Assembly (NCBI RefSeq): GCF_052119705.1
Contig: NZ_JBGQOP010000011.1
Location: 1-64,000 of the forward strand
Length of the DNA: 64,000 nt
Origin: Oceanimonas sp052119705
Lineage (GTDB): Bacteria > Pseudomonadota > Gammaproteobacteria > Enterobacterales > Aeromonadaceae
Reading direction: 5' to 3'
Positions 34,696-42,896 of this stretch are shown in pieces. The first letter of the stretch is position 1. Each line of letters opens with the position of its first letter. A model generated the notes under the pieces. The model searched no databases. It saw nothing but the letters and a program-made list of their open reading frames with translations, and had not been told where the DNA came from. A program made the position numbers and the translations under genes.

Positions 34696-35430
34696 ATGAA
34701 CAAGACATTATTAGCGGTGGCATTGTTAGCCAGTACTGGATTAGTACAGGCCGAAGAAGTGAAGTTTGTCACCAATGCGGCCTATGCGCCCTTTGAATTT
34801 GTTGATGAAAACAATGAAATGCAAGGCTTTGATATCGACTTGGCGAAAGCCATTTGTGAAGTGCAAAAGCTAGATTGCAGCTTTCATAATCAAGCCTTCG
34901 ACAGTTTGATCCCCAGCCTTAAATTCCGTCGTTACAACGCCGCCATTGCCGCCATGGACATTACCCCAGAACGCGCCAAGCAGGTGGACTTTAGTGACAT
35001 CTACTACGTAAACTCAGCGGTATTTGTGACGCCCATTGATAAGTTTACAGAATTAGACCAGCTACAAAAAGATACCGTGGGCGTACAAAACGGCACCTCT
35101 CATCAGAAATACATCCAAGATAAGCTAGAAGCCAACGGCATGACGGCACGTCCTTATCAAAGTGTGCAAGATGCGCTGCTCGACATGAGCAATGGTCGCA
35201 TTAACGCCGTGTTTGCCGACACCGCAGTGGTGGGCGATTGGTTGGCTAAAAACGAAGGCTATGCGGTATTGGGCGAGCGCATTACCGATGACGATTACTT
35301 TGGCACCGGTTTTGGTATTGCCGTAACTAAGGGTAATCAGGTGTTATTGGAGCAAATTAACCAAGGCTTGAGCCAGTTAAAAGAAAACGGCACTTACGAC
35401 AAACTCTACCAACAGTATTTCCCTAAGTAA
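34696..35430 (+). CDS. artI: Arginine ABC transporter periplasmic binding protein
   Basis: This 244-residue solute-binding protein (SBP family 3) has signal peptide MNKTLLAVALLASTGLVQA and mature start EEVKFVTN. Conserved features are AAYAPFEFVDENNEMQGFDI, RRYNAAIAAMDITPER and the C-terminal GTYDKLYQQYF. These match ArtI/ArtJ-type arginine-binding proteins; the two cannot be told apart from sequence alone. It lies immediately before artQ (1-bp gap). Confidence 0.92.
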   Translation: MNKTLLAVALLASTGLVQAEEVKFVTNAAYAPFEFVDENNEMQGFDIDLAKAICEVQKLDCSFHNQAFDSLIPSLKFRRYNAAIAAMDITPERAKQVDFSDIYYVNSAVFVTPIDKFTELDQLQKDTVGVQNGTSHQKYIQDKLEANGMTARPYQSVQDALLDMSNGRINAVFADTAVVGDWLAKNEGYAVLGERITDDDYFGTGFGIAVTKGNQVLLEQINQGLSQLKENGTYDKLYQQYFPK

Positions 35431-35431
35431 T

Positions 35432-36079
35432 ATGCTCACTCACCTAATGAATGCCAGCCTGATGACCTTGGGGCTGGCATTGATGTCATTGGCGGTCGGG
35501 CTGGTGCTGGCCATGCTATTGTGTGGCGCCGAGATGAGCCGCTTTGCGCTGTTGCGCTGGCCGGCTAATGCGTTGTCCACTGTATTGCGTGGCTTGCCAG
35601 AAATTCTAGTGGTATTTTTTATCTATTTTGGCTCCACTCAAGTACTGTTTTTAATGACAGATCAATACATTGAGTTCAGCCCCTTTTGGTGCGGCGTGAC
35701 CGCGCTGTCGTTATTGTTTGCCGCTTATGGCGCCCAAACCCTGCGCGGCGCCCTCAATGCGGTACATAAAGGACAGCGCCAAGCGGCACAGTCTTTGGGG
35801 CTGCCGCCGCTGTATACGTTTATCCATATTACGCTGCCGCAAATGTGGCGCCATGCCTTGCCAGGGCTTGGCAATCAATGGCTGGTGTTACTGAAAGACA
35901 CCGCTTTAGTCTCCTTGATTGGTGTGCACGATTTAATGTATCAAGCCAAGGCGGTGGCCGCTCGTACCTATGAGCCTTTTACTTGGTATGGCATAGCGGC
36001 TCTTATTTATTTGGTGATCACCGTTATCAGCCAACAAGGCTTGCAACGACTACGAGCGCGAGTAACCCGTTATGACTGA
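35432..36079 (+). CDS. artQ: Arginine ABC transporter permease ArtQ
   Basis: This 215-residue inner-membrane permease of the His/Glu/Gln/Arg family has hydrophobic segments near 10-32, 50-75, 85-105, 150-175 and 190-210 and the EAA loop GQRQAAQSLGLPP. It starts one base after the artI stop and overlaps artM by 8 bp. It pairs with ArtM to form the heteromeric channel. Confidence 0.92.
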   Translation: MLTHLMNASLMTLGLALMSLAVGLVLAMLLCGAEMSRFALLRWPANALSTVLRGLPEILVVFFIYFGSTQVLFLMTDQYIEFSPFWCGVTALSLLFAAYGAQTLRGALNAVHKGQRQAAQSLGLPPLYTFIHITLPQMWRHALPGLGNQWLVLLKDTALVSLIGVHDLMYQAKAVAARTYEPFTWYGIAALIYLVITVISQQGLQRLRARVTRYD

Positions 36080-36782
36080 GTGGCTGTTATCACACTTTGC
36101 AACCAGCCCCGACTGGTTTGGCTACCTGCCTATATTATTACAAGGCGTTAATATTACCCTGCAAATTACCGCCTACGGTTTGCTACTGGGGCTGGTGATA
36201 GCGCTGAGTTTAACTTGGATCTTGGAGCGGCGTATTCCGGTATTGGCGCAGGTGACCGAAGGCTATTTGTTACTGCTGACCGGCACCCCTTTATTGGTGC
36301 AGATATTTTTAATCTATTACGGTCCAGCGCAGTTTGACTGGATCAAAAGCAGCTGGGCTTGGACCTATCTGCGCGAGCCAATGTTTTGTGCCATCTTGGC
36401 GCTGGGCATGAATGCCGGCGCTTATACTTGCCGCTTATTCAAAGGCGCATTAGAAGCTGTGCCTAAGGGCGAAACCTTGGCCTGTCAGGCGTTAGGCATG
36501 AGCCGCGGACAAACCTTGAATGTGAAATGTCGCCACGCCATGCGCCGTGTTATTCCTGCTTATTCCAATGAAGTGGTGTTAGTGCTGAAAGGCAGCTCGT
36601 TGGCCAGTACTATTTCCATCATGGAAATTATGGGCTTGGCGCAGCGCATTAATGGCCAAACTTACGATACCTTGGCGGTGTTCGGTTTAGCGGGAGCTAT
36701 CTATCTGATATTGAATGGTTTACTGACCTGGATTTTTCGTCTGCTAGAAACGCGAGCATTACAGTTTCAAGCTCAACAATAA
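36072..36782 (+). CDS. artM: Arginine ABC transporter permease ArtM
   Basis: This 236-residue permease is paired with ArtQ. It has five predicted hydrophobic segments and the EAA-loop sequence KGETLACQALGMSRGQ, plus GTPLLVQIFLIYYG typical of ArtM. Its ATG lies 8 bp before the end of artQ, so translation is coupled. It is the last art gene; mdh follows after 187 bp in the same direction. Confidence 0.92.
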   Translation: MTEWLLSHFATSPDWFGYLPILLQGVNITLQITAYGLLLGLVIALSLTWILERRIPVLAQVTEGYLLLLTGTPLLVQIFLIYYGPAQFDWIKSSWAWTYLREPMFCAILALGMNAGAYTCRLFKGALEAVPKGETLACQALGMSRGQTLNVKCRHAMRRVIPAYSNEVVLVLKGSSLASTISIMEIMGLAQRINGQTYDTLAVFGLAGAIYLILNGLLTWIFRLLETRALQFQAQQ

Positions 36783-36969
36783 AGTAATGTTAGAACTGAT
36801 CTTTTCGAAAAACCTTAGATAATAGGTTCGCCAAAGCATGAGATTGCGTCCTAACGCTCACAAACAAGTGCTTCACATTATCTTAACTATTGTGTTTTTA
36901 CAGGGCTTTCGCTATGTTGCTAAAGCATTAGGAAACGTCTAACAACTCAAATAATAACGGAGTTCAGCT

Positions 36970-37905
36970 ATGAAAGTTACCGTACTAGGAGCCGCCGGTG
37001 GTATCGGCCAAGCTCTGGCCCTGCTGTTAAAAACTACCCTGCCAGCTGGCTCTGCATTGAGCCTGTACGATATTGCGCCTGTGACTCCAGGCGTGGCCGC
37101 CGACCTTAGCCATATCCCAACCGACGTGAGTGTAGTGGGTTTTGGTGGTGAAGACCCAACGGCCGCACTGCAAGGTGCCGACATAGTTCTGATCTCTGCC
37201 GGTGTGGCGCGCAAACCTGGCATGGACCGTGCCGATTTGTTTAACGTTAACGCCGGTATCGTGAAAAACCTGATTGAAAAAGTCGCGGCCACTTGCCCTA
37301 AAGCCTGCATTGGTATCATCACTAACCCAGTTAATACGACTGTGCCGATTGCCGCCGAAGTGCTGAAAAAAGCCGGTGTTTATGACAAGAACAAGCTGTT
37401 CGGTATCACCACGCTTGACGTGATCCGCGCCGAAACCTTTATTTCTGCTGCCAAAGGCATCAGCCTGGCCGACATTAAAGTACCGGTTATTGGTGGCCAC
37501 AGCGGCGTGACTATTTTGCCGTTATTGTCTCAAGTGGCTGGCGCGTCTTTTACCGACGAAGAAGTTGAGAAGATGACGCACCGCATTCAAAATGCCGGTA
37601 CCGAAGTGGTAGAAGCCAAAGCCGGTGGCGGTTCAGCGACCCTGTCTATGGGCCAAGCAGCTTGCCGTTTTGCATTGTCTCTGGTGAAAGCCCTGAGTGG
37701 TGAAAAAGACGTAGTTGAATACACCTACATCGACGGTGGCAGCGAGCACGCACAGTTCTTCGCACAACCTGTGTTGCTGGGTAAGAACGGTGTAGAAAAA
37801 GTATTGCCTTACGGCAAGCTGAGCACCTTTGAACAAACTGCGTTGGACAGCATGCTGGATACGCTGCAAGGCGATATCAAAATCGGCGTAGAATTCGTTA
37901 AATAA
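36970..37905 (+). CDS. mdh: Malate dehydrogenase
   Basis: Mdh is the NAD-dependent TCA-cycle enzyme that oxidises malate to oxaloacetate. The 311-residue protein has the Rossmann motif GAAGGIGQALALLL, substrate-binding arginines in GVARKPGMDR, ITNPVNTTVPIAAEV, and the catalytic His in VIGGHSGVTILPL. It matches the E. coli-type enzyme in length (312). TAACGGAG precedes ATG. It has its own upstream region and a strong terminator. Confidence 0.98.
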   Translation: MKVTVLGAAGGIGQALALLLKTTLPAGSALSLYDIAPVTPGVAADLSHIPTDVSVVGFGGEDPTAALQGADIVLISAGVARKPGMDRADLFNVNAGIVKNLIEKVAATCPKACIGIITNPVNTTVPIAAEVLKKAGVYDKNKLFGITTLDVIRAETFISAAKGISLADIKVPVIGGHSGVTILPLLSQVAGASFTDEEVEKMTHRIQNAGTEVVEAKAGGGSATLSMGQAACRFALSLVKALSGEKDVVEYTYIDGGSEHAQFFAQPVLLGKNGVEKVLPYGKLSTFEQTALDSMLDTLQGDIKIGVEFVK

Positions 37906-37922
37906 TAACGAATGCTAACCAT

Positions 37923-37948
37923 AAAAAGGGAGCCTAGGCTCCCTTTTT
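37923..37948 (+). terminator. Rho-independent terminator after mdh
   Basis: AAAAAGGGAGCC and GGCTCCCTTTTT form a perfect 12-bp stem around TA. Confidence 0.95.
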
Positions 37949-37989
37949 GCTTTCTGTGTATCGACTCTAGCCTAATACTATTCTGTAAA

Positions 37990-38160
37990 CCTAACGGATC
38001 AATGATCCCGCTTTGCGAGGCCGTTGAAGTCCTCTTCACCGAAGGGCTGGACGGCTACATAGCGTCTGTCTTGGGTAGGTGGCAACTTGTTCGCCACGGT
38101 TTGATGTTTTAACACTGCCAGCAAAGTCCTCTTTACCAAAGAGACGGCCGACTATGTCAG
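37990..38160. repeat. GAAGTCCTCTTYACCGAAG-type intergenic repeats
   Basis: Between the mdh and cstA terminators lie two related units: GTTGAAGTCCTCTTCACCGA (about 38023-38042) and GCAAAGTCCTCTTTACCAAA with GAGACGGCCG after it (about 38120-38152). The complement of this unit is at 19965-19995. GGCGAACAAGTTGCC (complement of 38083-38097) is also a short hairpin. No gene is visible in this 314-bp gap. Confidence 0.65.
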
Positions 38161-38165
38161 GCAAC

Positions 38166-38196
38166 AAAAAAGGTAGCGCTAAGCGCTACCTTTTTT
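38166..38196. terminator. Bidirectional terminator between mdh and cstA
   Basis: AAAAAAGGTAGCGCT, a single A, and AGCGCTACCTTTTTT form a 15-bp perfect inverted repeat with A-run and T-run on both strands. It lies 24 bp beyond the cstA stop and mainly serves that minus-strand gene. Confidence 0.95.
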
Positions 38197-38219
38197 CACT
38201 TACTATTTGTCTCAGGCTT

Positions 38220-39683
38220 TTACTGAGCCATAGCTGGGCGTTTCTTATGCTGCATCACCAAGGCGATGAAGCAAACGACCGCTGTTACTACCCCTATCGG
38301 CTTGCTGTATTCCGGCGATAAGTTGAAGCCAATCGGCGCGGTGACAATATAGGACACGGTAATGGCTGTGCCTATCACCGCAGGTACACTGGCCACCCAG
38401 TGCACTGTGCCACGGTCGAACAAATACTTGGTTGCTAACCACAACACACTGGTAGAAAGCAGCATATTAGAGAAAGCGAAGTAGCGCCAAATTAACGCAA
38501 AGTCCAAGAAGGTCATCAGATAAGCGATACCTAATAAAGGCAGCGATAAGGCCAATCTGTGCTTGGTGGTTTGGGAAATACTAAACGCATCCATAATGGT
38601 TAAGCGCAGTGAACGAAACGCTGTGTCACCTGAGGTAATCGGGAAAATAGCCACCGCCAGAATGGCCATCACGCCACCAAACACGCCTAAATAACCGGTC
38701 GCGATATGGTTTACCACTAGGCCTGGACCACCTTGAGCCAACATGGCTTTCAACTCTACATAACCACCAGGGAAGGCGGCAATACCTGCTAACGCCCACA
38801 CACAGGCGACTATGCCTTCACACATCATGGCGCCGTAAAATACCGGACGGGCGTATTTTTCATTGGTTAAGCAACGGGCAATCATGGGTGATTGGGTGGA
38901 GTGGAAACCACTGATAGCACCACAGGTGATGGTTAAAAATAATAAGGGCCATACGGGAGCACCATCGGGATTGGGCGTTAATAAGTCTGCGTGATCATGG
39001 TTATCAAAATAGGCAAAAACATCGCCCACTTGCGGCAAGTGCGGCGCTTCCAATAACAAGGCACCGGCAATTAAGGTGGTCATCACTATCATCAACAAAC
39101 CAAACAGCGGATACAGCTTGGTGATGATTTTATCGATCGGCAGCAAGGTCGCTAAGAAGTAATAAGCTAAGATCAAGAGTACCCAAAAGCTGTTACCGGC
39201 TAAAATGGTGCCTTCAAAGTAAGATAAGTTACTCAGCAGCCCAGCAGGGCTCATGATAAACACCACACCCACAAAAAACAGCAGCATGCAGGTAAATACT
39301 AGCATTACGCCTTTGAAGACCACGTTGTAATAGTGACCGGCAATTTCTGGCAGGCTCTTGCCGTCTTCTTTTAAGCTCATTACGCCAGAGAAGTAATCGT
39401 GTATCGCACCACCCAGCACGTTACCTATCACTATCCAGACCAAGGCGATGGGGCCATAGATGGCGCCCAAGATAGGACCAAAAATAGGGCCCACACCGGC
39501 AATATTTAAAAATTGAATTAAAAACGCTTTCGCAGGGCTAATGGCAACATAGTCAACGCCATCATTTAAGCGCTGTTGCGGCGTGGCTATGGTGGGGTCG
39601 ATACCGGCTTGTTTTTCAACAAAGGGGCCGTAGAACTTATAGCCGAGTATGAGTATGGTTATGCTGATAAAGAACAGAAGCAT
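38220..39683 (-). CDS. CstA-family carbon-starvation transporter (short form)
   Basis: The 487-residue polytopic inner-membrane protein belongs to the CstA family of pyruvate/peptide transporters. It shows the motifs HYYNV, GPIFGPILGAIYGP, HDYFSGVMSLKEDGKSLPEI and FHSTQSPMIARCL of the family. E. coli CstA and BtsT are about 700 residues, so this is the short form lacking much of the C-terminal part. It is transcribed alone on the minus strand. Pyruvate uptake would fit the carbon-metabolism context, but the substrate is inferred. Confidence 0.88.
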   Translation of the reverse strand: MLLFFISITILILGYKFYGPFVEKQAGIDPTIATPQQRLNDGVDYVAISPAKAFLIQFLNIAGVGPIFGPILGAIYGPIALVWIVIGNVLGGAIHDYFSGVMSLKEDGKSLPEIAGHYYNVVFKGVMLVFTCMLLFFVGVVFIMSPAGLLSNLSYFEGTILAGNSFWVLLILAYYFLATLLPIDKIITKLYPLFGLLMIVMTTLIAGALLLEAPHLPQVGDVFAYFDNHDHADLLTPNPDGAPVWPLLFLTITCGAISGFHSTQSPMIARCLTNEKYARPVFYGAMMCEGIVACVWALAGIAAFPGGYVELKAMLAQGGPGLVVNHIATGYLGVFGGVMAILAVAIFPITSGDTAFRSLRLTIMDAFSISQTTKHRLALSLPLLGIAYLMTFLDFALIWRYFAFSNMLLSTSVLWLATKYLFDRGTVHWVASVPAVIGTAITVSYIVTAPIGFNLSPEYSKPIGVVTAVVCFIALVMQHKKRPAMAQ

Positions 39684-40189
39684 ATGGCTAATTCCTTATT
39701 ATTTTTGATGCTAAGGGTTGAATTTGCAGAGCAAGGTACCATGGCTCCCAATAACTGAATACTAGATTCTAGTGGTAGATAGGGATTATTAGACCTAGGT
39801 AACGCTTAGCCTAACATCCACTTCTTAAAGGCTATTTTGCAGGCGCGAGCCGCTCAAGGCTTGAGTATAGTACTAAGGTCTAGCTTGTTTGGCTTAGGGT
39901 AAATGGCTATTATTTTGCAGTGCACTACAAACGGAAGTGCCAAGATAATAAGCCTGCAGCTAATACAAAAGTGCGGCATTAAAACAGAGCTAAATAATAA
40001 TAACAATTGCGTTATCCCTGCCCACAGTGGCGTTGGTTTAAGTTACTGTTGCTTAAGTGACTATTACTTAAGTGACTATTACTTAAGTGACGTTAGCTTG
40101 ACAGCATCTCTATGAGCAGGGATTTTTTACGTTTGGTGCTTAGCTTAAGTGAAGTGTTTTGCCTCACACCTCACACCTCACAGCCCAGC
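39684..40189. other. 506-bp intergenic region, no convincing gene
   Basis: The cstA 5' region and the tenA 3' region contain a 15-bp tandem repeat (40039-40095) and a CCTCACACCTCACACCTCAC tract (40154-40173) of the G/A-rich intergenic family. A 70-codon plus-strand ORF (39903-40115) translates the tandem repeat as YYLSD units and lacks a credible ribosome site; I do not call it. Confidence 0.6.
40039..40095. repeat. 15-bp tandem repeat with CTTAAG core
   Basis: Three adjacent copies of (A/G)CTTAAGTGACTATT start at 40051, 40066 and 40081, the last two bases of the third copy diverging, with a partial degenerate copy before them. A further CTTAAGTGA lies at about 40144. Each unit has a palindromic CTTAAG. 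Confidence 0.92.
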
Positions 40190-40858
40190 TTACATCTGTT
40201 GATGGAGCCCCATACCCCAGAAATCGATTTCTAGGCGCGTCGCATCATTAAAGATACGGCTGAGCTGCTTAAAGCGGACAGGTGTGACATCTTTCAAGCG
40301 TTCATTGAGCCAAACGCGCTCGGCTTGAGCGGCTGCTTGAAATTCAGGGCTTTCATACATGGCAATCCAAGCTTCATACGGATTATTCTCGCCGCGCACA
40401 GTACCTGGCTGTTCAATTAACCAGCGCGCCACTTCAGCATAGCCGACCAAGCAAGGCGCCAAGGCCACGTGCATATCTAATAAATCACCACGGTTACCGG
40501 TATCTAATACATAACGGGTATAAGCCAAGGTTGCTCTTGCTTCAGGCAGCTCGGCTAAGTCTTGCTCGCTAATGCCCCATTGCTGGCAATAATCGATGTG
40601 TAGTCCTAATTCCAAGTCGATAATGGCATCGAAACCGGCTTTAGCGTGGCGCAAGTCCGAAAGCGTCGGGCTCTTGTAGGCGGCCAATGCAAAGGCGCGT
40701 CCAAACTGAATTAAAAACAAATAATCTTGCTTGAGATAATGGCGAAACGCCTCGGGTGCCAGCGTGCCGTCACCGAGCTGACGCACGAAGTCGTGCTGAA
40801 TATAACCGGTCCAAGGCTGCCGGTTATCTTTTTTTAAGTCGTCGAAGGTAAAGCTCAT
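40190..40858 (-). CDS. tenA: Thiaminase II / aminopyrimidine aminohydrolase TenA
   Basis: TenA salvages thiamine breakdown pyrimidines (amino-HMP) or hydrolyses thiamine. The 222-residue all-helical protein from ATG 40858 has catalytic Cys136 (LAPCLVGYAE), Asp45 (KQDYLF) and late IAMYESPEF, as in B. subtilis TenA. The ATG at 40858 has AGGACAGG upstream; an in-frame extension of 16 residues to 40906 lacks support. It is a single gene without a visible TPP riboswitch or thiamine neighbours. Confidence 0.93.
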   Translation of the reverse strand: MSFTFDDLKKDNRQPWTGYIQHDFVRQLGDGTLAPEAFRHYLKQDYLFLIQFGRAFALAAYKSPTLSDLRHAKAGFDAIIDLELGLHIDYCQQWGISEQDLAELPEARATLAYTRYVLDTGNRGDLLDMHVALAPCLVGYAEVARWLIEQPGTVRGENNPYEAWIAMYESPEFQAAAQAERVWLNERLKDVTPVRFKQLSRIFNDATRLEIDFWGMGLHQQM

Positions 40859-40969
40859 TTCCTGTCCTTTTGTGAATGTGCCATCGACTCTTGCCAAGCA
40901 GCGCACGCGCTAGACGAAGAGCCGCACTCATACTGGACATAATTTCTACAAAATCAAGCCTTGAGGGCC

Positions 40970-41062
40970 GCTATAAGCCGTCATCGTTAAGCTGTCAAAA
41001 AGTTCTAGATCTTAAGATCAGTTAACTGAGAGCTGACGGCTTAAAGCTGACCGCTGCCCGAA
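40970..41062. repeat. TAAGCCGTCA-type inverted repeat before pyrG
   Basis: CTATAAGCCGTCATCGTTAA with GCTGTCAAAAAG after it is followed by AACTGAGAGCTGACGGCTTA, AAGCTGACCGC and GCCCGAAGGGC. The last is nearly identical to GCCCGCAGGGC beside the heptamer array at 85-95. The repeat fills much of the 304-bp gap between the divergent tenA and pyrG genes; AGATCTTAAGATC near 41011-41022 is a short palindrome inside it. Confidence 0.7.
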
Positions 41063-41162
41063 GGGCCGAGGTTTTCATTGTTGTGATAAGCCTTATTGCG
41101 TATACTTTCACCCCGTCTTGAATTCAATATTCCATCCGTTCCCTAGCTTCTTCAGGTTCTAC

Positions 41163-42800
41163 ATGACAACTAAATATATTTTTGTTACTGGTGGGGTTGT
41201 GTCGTCCCTGGGTAAAGGCATTGCAGCCGCTTCCCTGGCCGCCATCCTCGAGGCTCGCGGTCTTAATGTGACCATCATGAAACTGGATCCCTACATCAAC
41301 GTTGATCCAGGTACCATGAGCCCGACTCAGCACGGTGAAGTATTCGTGACCGACGATGGCGCCGAAACTGACTTAGACTTGGGCCATTACGAGCGCTTTA
41401 TTCGTACTAAGATGACTCGTCGCAATAACTTTACCTCCGGCCGTGTGTACGCTGACGTATTGCGCAAAGAGCGCCGCGGCGACTATTTGGGTGCCACCAT
41501 TCAGGTGATACCGCACATTACCAATGCCATTAAAGACCGCGTGATTGCCGGTGCCGAAGGGCACGATGTGGCGATCGTCGAAGTAGGCGGTACCGTGGGT
41601 GATATCGAGTCGTTGCCGTTCTTGGAAGCCTTGCGCCAGTTGGCCGTGCAAGTAGGGCGTGAAAACACCTTATTTATGCACCTGACCTTAGTGCCGTATT
41701 TGGCGGCCGCCGGTGAAGTGAAAACCAAGCCGACTCAGCATTCTGTTAAAGAGTTGCTGTCGATTGGTATTCAGCCCGATATCTTGATTTGCCGCAGTGA
41801 CCGCGTTATTCCGGCTAACGAGCGCGCCAAGATAGCCTTATTCTGTAACGTGCTGGAAAAAGCCGTTATTTCGTTGAAAGACGTGGACTCCATCTACAAA
41901 ATCCCGGCGTTATTACGCTCACAGGGTTTAGATGAGTTAGTGGTGAAGCGCTTTAATCTGGATTGCCCGCCATCAGACTTGTCTGAATGGGAGCAGGTGA
42001 TTTACGAAGAAGCTAACCCGACCGGCGAAGTGACTATCGGCATGGTCGGTAAATATACCGAACTGCCCGATGCCTATAAGTCAGTTAACGAAGCGCTGAA
42101 GCACGGTGGTTTAAAAAATCGCCTAACGGTCAATATCAAATACATTGACTCGCAAGATCTTGAAACCAAAGGTGAAAACCTGCTTGATGGTTTAGACGCT
42201 ATCTTAGTACCTGGCGGTTTTGGTCAGCGTGGCATTGAAGGCAAGATCATGGCGGCGCGTTTCGCCCGCGAAAATCGCGTGCCTTACTTAGGTATTTGCC
42301 TCGGTATGCAAATCGCGCTGATTGAGTATGCGCGTAACGTGGTGGGCCTTGAAGGCGCTCACTCGTCAGAGTTTGAGCCAGATAGCCCGTATCCAGTGGT
42401 AGGTTTGATCACCGAGTGGTTAGATGAAGAAGGCGTGGTTGAAGTGCGCGATGAAATGTCGGATCTCGGCGGCACCATGCGCCTCGGCGCTCAATTGTGT
42501 CACTTGGAGCCAGGTTCTAAGGTGCATGCGCTCTACGGTTCAGATACTATCTATGAGCGTCATCGTCATCGCTATGAAGTAAACAATCATCTGCTGCCAA
42601 AAATTGAAGCGGCGGGTATGAAAGTAACGGGGCGTTCGGCCGATAAGAAGTTGGTCGAAATCATTGAAAACCCCGATCATCCTTGGTTTGTGGCGGCGCA
42701 ATTCCACCCAGAATTCACCTCTACACCAAGAGATGGACATGGCTTGTTTACCGGCTTTATTAAAGCGGCAGGCCAATATCAGCAGGGAGAGCTGGAATAA
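41163..42800 (+). CDS. pyrG: CTP synthase
   Basis: PyrG makes CTP from UTP, ATP and glutamine. From ATG 41163 the 545-residue protein begins MTTKYIFVTGGVVSSLGKG, the canonical synthetase N-terminus, and has the C-terminal class I glutaminase with Cys379 (GICLGMQ), His515 and Glu517 (FHPEFTS), matching E. coli numbering. The longer ORF start at 41118 adds 15 residues not seen in the family and is rejected. eno follows in the same direction after a terminator. Confidence 0.98.
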   Translation: MTTKYIFVTGGVVSSLGKGIAAASLAAILEARGLNVTIMKLDPYINVDPGTMSPTQHGEVFVTDDGAETDLDLGHYERFIRTKMTRRNNFTSGRVYADVLRKERRGDYLGATIQVIPHITNAIKDRVIAGAEGHDVAIVEVGGTVGDIESLPFLEALRQLAVQVGRENTLFMHLTLVPYLAAAGEVKTKPTQHSVKELLSIGIQPDILICRSDRVIPANERAKIALFCNVLEKAVISLKDVDSIYKIPALLRSQGLDELVVKRFNLDCPPSDLSEWEQVIYEEANPTGEVTIGMVGKYTELPDAYKSVNEALKHGGLKNRLTVNIKYIDSQDLETKGENLLDGLDAILVPGGFGQRGIEGKIMAARFARENRVPYLGICLGMQIALIEYARNVVGLEGAHSSEFEPDSPYPVVGLITEWLDEEGVVEVRDEMSDLGGTMRLGAQLCHLEPGSKVHALYGSDTIYERHRHRYEVNNHLLPKIEAAGMKVTGRSADKKLVEIIENPDHPWFVAAQFHPEFTSTPRDGHGLFTGFIKAAGQYQQGELE

Positions 42801-42809
42801 CCTAATATC

Positions 42810-42850
42810 ACGGCCGAGTTGAAGAGACCTTCGACTCGGCCGTATTTTTT
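42810..42850 (+). terminator. Terminator between pyrG and eno
   Basis: ACGGCCGAGT, an interrupted inner stem GAAG/CTTC, and ACTCGGCCGT form a very strong hairpin followed by ATTTTTT. It implies that eno expression needs its own promoter or read-through. Confidence 0.93.
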
Positions 42851-42896
42851 AGTGCTTGATCCCGTTTTTACCTTTCAACTAAGAGGAAGTTAGAGA

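Noticed and set aside
39903..40115. 70-codon ORF with YYLSD repeats
   Set aside because: It is a translation of a 15-bp tandem repeat, with no ribosome site and no family resemblance.
40859..41000. TPP riboswitch upstream of tenA
   Set aside because: No THI-box-like conserved segments were found in the tenA leader, which is largely repeat DNA.
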